Source of the DNA: an uncultured Lachnospiraceae bacterium
GTDB taxonomy: Bacteria > Bacillota > Clostridia > Lachnospirales > Lachnospiraceae
DNA length: 64,000 nt
Direction: 5' to 3'
Assembly: GCA_902798585.1 (NCBI GenBank)
Contig: CADBXF010000016.1
Coordinates: forward strand, 1 to 64,000
A program made the translations under genes and the position numbers. Positions within the stretch are counted from its first letter, which is position 1; every line of letters begins with the position of its first letter. Positions 59,464-64,000 of this stretch are shown here, one piece after another. The notes under the pieces are model-generated. The model was given only the letters and a program-made list of their open reading frames with translations, was not told the origin of the DNA and ran no database searches.

Positions 59464-60792
59464 TTACAATACCCTCCGGCAGAGGCCGGTGTCATAGGTT
59501 CCGCCGCGGAACTCGCCGTCCTCCATGAACCGCATATGCATCTCGCGGTTGTTCTCAACCCCCACAAGGACAAACTCCGACAGAGCGCATTTCATTTTGC
59601 GAATCGCTCCGTCGCGCGTATCCGCGCACACCACGAGCTTTCCGAGCATGGAATCGTAGTACGGCGTCACCGTACAATTCTGGTACAGCGCGGAGTCAAA
59701 CCGTACATCCACGCCGCCCGGGATGTGGAGCATCTCAACCTTTCCGGTCTGCGGCATGCAGTTCGCACCGCTCTCCGCACAGATGCGGCACTCAATCGCA
59801 TGGCGCTTCACGCCGACATCCTCCTGGGTAAACGAAAGCGGCACTCCGGCAGCCGTGCGTATCTGCCACTCCACGATATCGATTCCGCTCACCATCTCCG
59901 TCACCGAGTGCTCCACCTGGAGCCTCGTGTTCATCTCCATGAACCAATACCGGTCGTCCTTGACAAGGAACTCCACGGTTCCCACCGTCACATACCCGAC
60001 GCGTTCCGCGAGCCGCTTCGCCGCCCCGTACAACTGCTCCCGAAGAGTTTCCGGGAGAGCCGGCGCCGGACACTCCTCAATCAGTTTCTGGTTCCGCCGC
60101 TGCACCGAGCAGTCGCGGTCTCCGAGAACCACGACATTGCCCTGCCGGTCGGAAATCAGCTGCACTTCGATGTGCTTGACATTTTCCAGATACATCTCCA
60201 AAAAGACACCGTCGTCACCGAACGAACTCATGGCCTCCTTGCGCACGGCGTCGAAGGCATTCGTCATCTCCTCCGCGCTCCGGACAACGCGGATTCCGCG
60301 TCCCCCGCCGCCGAGCCGCGCCTTCAAAATGACCGGATATCCGATCTCCTCCGCCGCGGCAAGCGCCGCCCCGGCGTCCGCGAGGCACTCGCTTCCCGGC
60401 GTCACCATGACGCCGGCTTCCTTCGCGATTTCCCGCGCGGTCTCCTTCTGCCCCATTTTCCGCATAACGCCGGAATCCGGGCCGACGAAGACGATGTCGT
60501 TCTCCTCGCACAATTGCGCAAAATCCGCATTTTCCGCGAGCATTCCGTACCCCGGATGAATCGCCGAAGCCCCTGTCCGCTTCGCAAGCGTCACAAGGGA
60601 ATCCATATTCAGATAACTGTCCTTCGCAAGCGGTCCGCCGATGCAATAGCTCTCGTCGGCCATCACGACATGCAGCGCGTCCGCATCGGCCTCGGAATAC
60701 ACCGCGACCGTCTCAATGCCCATCTCTTTACACGCCCGAATCACACGAACCGCAACCTCGCCGCGGTTGGCAATCAGCATCTTTCCAAACAT
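59464..60792 (-). CDS. accC: Biotin carboxylase
   Basis: 442 residues. The ATP-grasp enzyme has the N-terminal MLIANRGEVAVRVIRACKEM, the glycine-rich LGGGGRGIRVV loop and MEMNTRLQVEHSVTEMVSG. It carboxylates the biotin of AccB with bicarbonate and ATP, the first step of malonyl-CoA synthesis. It is downstream of fabZ by about 90 bases. Confidence 0.97.
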   Translation of the reverse strand: MFGKMLIANRGEVAVRVIRACKEMGIETVAVYSEADADALHVVMADESYCIGGPLAKDSYLNMDSLVTLAKRTGASAIHPGYGMLAENADFAQLCEENDIVFVGPDSGVMRKMGQKETAREIAKEAGVMVTPGSECLADAGAALAAAEEIGYPVILKARLGGGGRGIRVVRSAEEMTNAFDAVRKEAMSSFGDDGVFLEMYLENVKHIEVQLISDRQGNVVVLGDRDCSVQRRNQKLIEECPAPALPETLREQLYGAAKRLAERVGYVTVGTVEFLVKDDRYWFMEMNTRLQVEHSVTEMVSGIDIVEWQIRTAAGVPLSFTQEDVGVKRHAIECRICAESGANCMPQTGKVEMLHIPGGVDVRFDSALYQNCTVTPYYDSMLGKLVVCADTRDGAIRKMKCALSEFVLVGVENNREMHMRFMEDGEFRGGTYDTGLCRRVL

Positions 60793-60886
60793 CGCGCACC
60801 TCCGTTTCTCCTGTTGTCAAAAGCCGCCCTTGCTGACATCCCGTCATGGCATCCGCCGGCGGTCTCCGACCCTTTCGAAGTCGTCG

Positions 60887-61318
60887 TCACTCCCGGCCTG
60901 CGGCCACGATAGCGAACGAAAAATCCCCGCTCGCGCAGCGTTTTCCGCCGACCGTCAGCTCGCCGTGCAGCGTGAACATCGGCGGGCAGGAGCGAAGCGG
61001 CTTCACATCGATTCGGATGCGGTCGCCGGGCTTGATCATGCCGCGGAACCGGACCTTGTCGATTCCCGTGTAAACCGGCAGAACCCCCTCCGATTTCATC
61101 GCGTCCTCAAACAGTACGCACGCCGACTGCGCCATCATCTCGCACTGAATCACCCCCGGCACAATCGGATTGCCCGGAAAATGTCCCTGCAGAAAGTATT
61201 CATCCCCCCGCACAAGGTAGTACGCGGTCGCCGTTCCGTCCTCGTTTCGGACGGCCTCGTCGACCAAAAGCATCGGCTCCCGGTGCGGCAGAATGTTCTT
61301 CAATTCCTCGCGATTCAT
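60887..61318 (-). CDS. fabZ: 3-hydroxyacyl-ACP dehydratase
   Basis: 143 residues from ATG 61318 (MNREELKNILPHREPMLLVD). The hot-dog fold has the catalytic His in GHFPGNPIVPGV and the Glu in VIQCEMMAQSAC. It dehydrates 3-hydroxyacyl-ACP during chain elongation. FabZ-type, not FabA, by the GHFPGNP core and length. Confidence 0.94.
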   Translation of the reverse strand: MNREELKNILPHREPMLLVDEAVRNEDGTATAYYLVRGDEYFLQGHFPGNPIVPGVIQCEMMAQSACVLFEDAMKSEGVLPVYTGIDKVRFRGMIKPGDRIRIDVKPLRSCPPMFTLHGELTVGGKRCASGDFSFAIVAAGRE

Positions 61319-61344
61319 ACCTCTCCCCCTCTGTCGAAAAATGC

Positions 61345-61848
61345 TCACCCAATGACGAACAGTTCCTGGTTGTACTCCACAAGCGCTCCGTCGGCAGCAA
61401 GAATTTCCGTGATTTCGCCGTCGCAGGGCGCCGTCACCTCGTTCATCATCTTCATGGCCTCGATGGTGCAGAGAACATCGCCCCTGCGCACCGTCTCGCC
61501 GACGCGGCGAACCTCCCCGTTTACTCTTGCGTAAAATACGCCGAGCAGCGGCGAGCGGACAATCTCGCCTTTGCGCACCGGCGCAGGCGAAGCCGTCCCG
61601 GCAGCCCCGGCCGTTTCCGAAGCTCCGTTTCCGCCGGCAATCACGCCTCCGGGCAGACCTGCATTTTGCGCGGGCACAACCGTTCCCGGCGCAGGTGCGA
61701 CCCCGGCCGGAAGCACGGGAGCACATACGGGCGCGCTCACGGGAGCCGGCGTCTTCCGAAGCGTAATCCTCCGGTCGCCCTCCTCCACCGTAAGCTCCGT
61801 AAGCTTCAGGCGCTCAAACAAATCCGCATATTCTTTCAACGATTCCAT
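61345..61848 (-). CDS. accB: Biotin carboxyl carrier protein of acetyl-CoA carboxylase
   Basis: 167 residues from ATG 61848, with GAGGAG upstream. The N-terminal helix (MESLKEYADLFERLKLTELT) is followed by a Pro/Ala-rich linker and the biotinyl domain, with Lys in CTIEAMKMMNEV near residue 132. The carrier swings biotin between AccC and AccA/AccD. It lies between fabF and fabZ. Confidence 0.96.
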   Translation of the reverse strand: MESLKEYADLFERLKLTELTVEEGDRRITLRKTPAPVSAPVCAPVLPAGVAPAPGTVVPAQNAGLPGGVIAGGNGASETAGAAGTASPAPVRKGEIVRSPLLGVFYARVNGEVRRVGETVRRGDVLCTIEAMKMMNEVTAPCDGEITEILAADGALVEYNQELFVIG

Positions 61849-61859
61849 AGTCCGTCTCC

Positions 61860-63092
61860 TCACACTTTGCGAAAGGCGATACATGCATTGTGTCCGCCGA
61901 AGCCGAGCGATGTGCTGATTGCGCAGGTGATGTTTGCGCGAACCGCCTCATTCGGCGTGTAATCGAGGTCGCATTCCTCGTCCTTCTCACGGTAATTGAC
62001 CGTCGGCGGAATCACGCCGTCGTGCAGCGCGAGCACCGAGGCAATCGCCTCCACGGCGCCTGTCGCGCCCATCATATGGCCGGTCATCGATTTGGTGGAG
62101 CTCACATGTAAATCGTAGGCCCGTTTTCCGAAGACCGCCTTCAGCGCTTTCGTCTCCATCGCATCGTTTAAGTGGGTTCCGGTTCCGTGCGCATTCACAT
62201 AGATTTCATCCTCATCGGTGATTCCCGCCTCCGAGACTGCCGCGCGGATTGCGCGGATTGCGCCGTCTCCCTCCGGATCGGGCGCCGTGATATGATAAGC
62301 GTCCGCCGTGTTGCCGTAGCCCACGATCTCCGCGTATATTTTCGCCCCGCGCGCTCTCGCGGACTCGTAGCTCTCAAGCACCAGAATTCCGGCGCCCTCG
62401 CCCATGACAAAACCGCCGCGGCGCCTGTCGAACGGAAGGCTGCCCGTGCTCGGATCGTCCGAGAGGTTGAGCGCCTGACAGTTGATGAATCCGGCCATCG
62501 CCAGCTCGTTGATGGAAGCCTCGCTTCCGCCCGCGATGATGGCGTCCGCATAACCGTGCTTGATTGCGCGGTATGCCTCGCCGATGGTATGTGTCGAGGT
62601 CGCACAGGCCGTCACGACGGGAAGGGTCGGTCCCTTGGCGCCGAAGCGGATGGAGATGGCGCCGGTCGCCATGTTGCTGATCATCATCGGAACGAAGAAG
62701 GGCGAAACCATGTCCGGTCCTTTTTCATAGAGTTTCGTGCTCTCGCGGATTGTCGAATTGATTCCGCCGATGCCCGAGCCGACATACACGCCGAAGCGCT
62801 CCCGGTCGAGCCCGCTGTCGAGAATTCCGCTCTGCTCCACGGCCTGCTTTGCCGCCCCCATCGCATACTGCATATACAAATCCGACTTTCGAATCTCCTG
62901 CACGGTGTCAATCCACGCCTTCGGGTCAAAGCCCTTCACCTCGGCGTCGAGACTGACCTTCAGGCGGCTCGCGTCAAACCGTTCGATTTTTCCGATACCG
63001 CACACGCCGGCCTGCAGGTTCCCCCAAAAGGTCTCAAGATCATTTCCCACGGGAGAAATCACTCCCATTCCGGTTACCACAACTCTAGACAT
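61860..63092 (-). CDS. fabF: Beta-ketoacyl-ACP synthase II
   Basis: 410 residues. The thiolase fold has the nucleophile Cys in VTACATSTHTIG, and the two His of the CHH triad are in YVNAHGTGTHLND and SMTGHMMGATG. The C-terminus ends SLGFGGHNACIAF. It elongates acyl-ACP with malonyl-ACP. It overlaps fabG by 8 bases at its start. Confidence 0.96.
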   Translation of the reverse strand: MSRVVVTGMGVISPVGNDLETFWGNLQAGVCGIGKIERFDASRLKVSLDAEVKGFDPKAWIDTVQEIRKSDLYMQYAMGAAKQAVEQSGILDSGLDRERFGVYVGSGIGGINSTIRESTKLYEKGPDMVSPFFVPMMISNMATGAISIRFGAKGPTLPVVTACATSTHTIGEAYRAIKHGYADAIIAGGSEASINELAMAGFINCQALNLSDDPSTGSLPFDRRRGGFVMGEGAGILVLESYESARARGAKIYAEIVGYGNTADAYHITAPDPEGDGAIRAIRAAVSEAGITDEDEIYVNAHGTGTHLNDAMETKALKAVFGKRAYDLHVSSTKSMTGHMMGATGAVEAIASVLALHDGVIPPTVNYREKDEECDLDYTPNEAVRANITCAISTSLGFGGHNACIAFRKV

Positions 63093-63825
63093 ACATTCCT
63101 CCGTCCACTTTCAACACGGTTCCGGTGATATAGCGCGAGCTGTCGCCCGCAAGGAACAGAACGGCATCCGCCACATCCTCCGGTTCCCCCAGTCTGCCGA
63201 GAGGCAGAAGTTTCAAAAGTTCATTGCGCGCCTCCTCGGGAAGCGCCGCAGTCATCTCCGTTGCGATGTATCCGGGCGCCACCGCGTTGCAGCGAATGTT
63301 CCGCGCGCCGTACTCCTTCGCAATCGTCTTCGTAAATCCGACCAGACCGGCCTTCGCTGCAGCATAGTTCGCCTGCCCGCGGTTGCCCATCAAACCGACG
63401 ACGGAGCTTATGTTGATTATGCTTCCGCTCCGCTTCCGCATCATGCTTCTCACAAAGGCCTTCGTAACGAAAATGGCGCCCTTCAGATCGACATCAATCA
63501 CAGTGTCGATGTCTTCGGTGCTCAGGCCGGGCAAAATGTTATCCCGCGTGATTCCCGCATTGTTCACAAGAATGTCGACGCTGCCGAAATCCCGAAGCAC
63601 TTCCGCGGCCGCCGTCTCAACCTGCGAGGCATCGCTGATATCGCACAGATACAGCTTCGCGGTAACTCCGAGCTCCCTGCAGGAGGCAATCGCCGCCTCG
63701 GCAGCCTCTCCGCCTCTCGTGGCGAAGATTGCGAGATTCGCTCCCGCAGCGGCAAATTTCCGCGCGATTGCGGCTCCGATTCCTCTTGTTCCGCCGGTGA
63801 TAACGGCTGTCTTTCCAGTTAGCAT
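63085..63825 (-). CDS. fabG: 3-oxoacyl-ACP reductase
   Basis: 246 residues. The SDR fold has TGGTRGIGAAIARKFAAAG for NADP binding, NNAGITRD, catalytic Ser in NISSVVG and YAAAKAGLVGF (YxxxK). ATG 63825 lies 6 bases after GGAGG. It reduces 3-oxoacyl-ACP with NADPH. It sits 24 bases downstream of the fabD stop. Confidence 0.96.
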   Translation of the reverse strand: MLTGKTAVITGGTRGIGAAIARKFAAAGANLAIFATRGGEAAEAAIASCRELGVTAKLYLCDISDASQVETAAAEVLRDFGSVDILVNNAGITRDNILPGLSTEDIDTVIDVDLKGAIFVTKAFVRSMMRKRSGSIINISSVVGLMGNRGQANYAAAKAGLVGFTKTIAKEYGARNIRCNAVAPGYIATEMTAALPEEARNELLKLLPLGRLGEPEDVADAVLFLAGDSSRYITGTVLKVDGGMYV

Positions 63826-63849
63826 GGTTTCCTCCCGTCCGCTCCGCGG

Positions 63850-64000
63850 TTATTCTCCGCGAAGCCCGTTTACGCAGGCGCGAAGCGTTTCCGCATCGCT
63901 CACACCGAAAATCTTCGCCCCCGGCACCGTGCGCTTCACAAAGCCGGACAGCGTCTTTCCGGGACCGCACTCGACGAAGGTATCAACACCCGCTTCCGCG
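63850..64000 (-). CDS. fabD: Malonyl-CoA:ACP transacylase, C-terminal part (runs off the window)
   Basis: About 50 codons at the window's end read AGVDTFVECGPGKTLSGFVKRT and end at a TAA at 63850. VECGPGKTLSGFVKR is the strongly conserved C-terminal motif of FabD. The gene precedes fabG in the common fabD-fabG-fabF order. The catalytic half is outside the window. Confidence 0.88.
   Translation of the reverse strand, partial: AEAGVDTFVECGPGKTLSGFVKRTVPGAKIFGVSDAETLRACVNGLRGE

Noticed and set aside
57496..60912. An 1138-codon plus-strand frame opposite accA-accC
   Set aside because: The opposite strand holds accA, accD and accC with all catalytic motifs. The frame is a codon-bias artefact.

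Overview
The window looks like chromosome from a moderately GC-rich member of the Clostridia, most likely Lachnospiraceae. The evidence is the gene families present (DUF3793, Feo genes with a DtxR-type regulator, M32 peptidase, YczE-like protein, SPKTG-anchored surface protein), consistent AGGAGG-type ribosome binding sites, an HrcA/CIRCE site, an L10 leader, and a fab-acc cluster with separate accA and accD. The genus cannot be fixed from the sequence. Most genes lie on the minus strand.

Layout. 1-701: end of a histidine-phosphatase gene and a shikimate-kinase-like gene that lacks one substrate-binding Arg. 733-12675: an iron island. It has a heterodimeric YbtPQ/IrtAB-like ABC pair, a flavodoxin, a DUF3793 protein, a MacB-like ABC pair, a FeoB-associated Cys-rich protein, FeoB, two FeoA and a divergent DtxR-type regulator. 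Several copies of an inverted repeat of the form GTTA(G)-N6-CTAAC lie at its promoters, one filling the spacer of the feo promoter. 12738-24129: a redox and detoxification patchwork of tautomerases, aldo-keto reductase, carboxymuconolactone decarboxylase, flavodoxins, thioredoxin, a DLH-type hydrolase, two LysR, one TetR and two XRE regulators. Inside it is a deletion scar joining an ImmA/IrrE start to a toxin tail with its immunity gene. 24232-24839: CIRCE-controlled Hsp20. 25021-28398: an AT-richer insert with an unrecognised 528-residue protein, a DUF4417 protein and an HNH-type toxin with an immunity protein that resembles the L7/L12 C-terminal fold.

28653-32133 is the ribosomal block rpmG-secE-nusG-rplK-rplA-(L10 leader)-rplJ-rplL. 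The rplL copy carries an internal deletion that shifts the frame. 32245-37092 is the MoxR / DUF58 / transglutaminase triad. Then come a zinc-ribbon/DUF4870 membrane protein, an M32 carboxypeptidase and a 2584-residue cell-wall-anchored repeat protein (39470-47224). 47520-52478 is a two-component system, with its kinase frameshifted, in series with an ABC/FtsX exporter. 52701-54187 is an ECF sigma / membrane anti-sigma pair. 54523-56001 holds two membrane proteins. 56176-64000 is the fatty-acid synthesis operon fabD-fabG-fabF-accB-fabZ-accC-accD-accA, ending in an acyl-CoA synthetase-like gene.

Five genes are broken (rplL, histidine kinase, a lipoprotein, ImmA/IrrE plus toxin, a cupin). As one of them is essential, part of this may be assembly or base-call error and should be checked in reads. 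The strongest candidate for a coherent, poorly described system is the iron island, where exporters, flavodoxin and DUF3793 share an operator with Feo.
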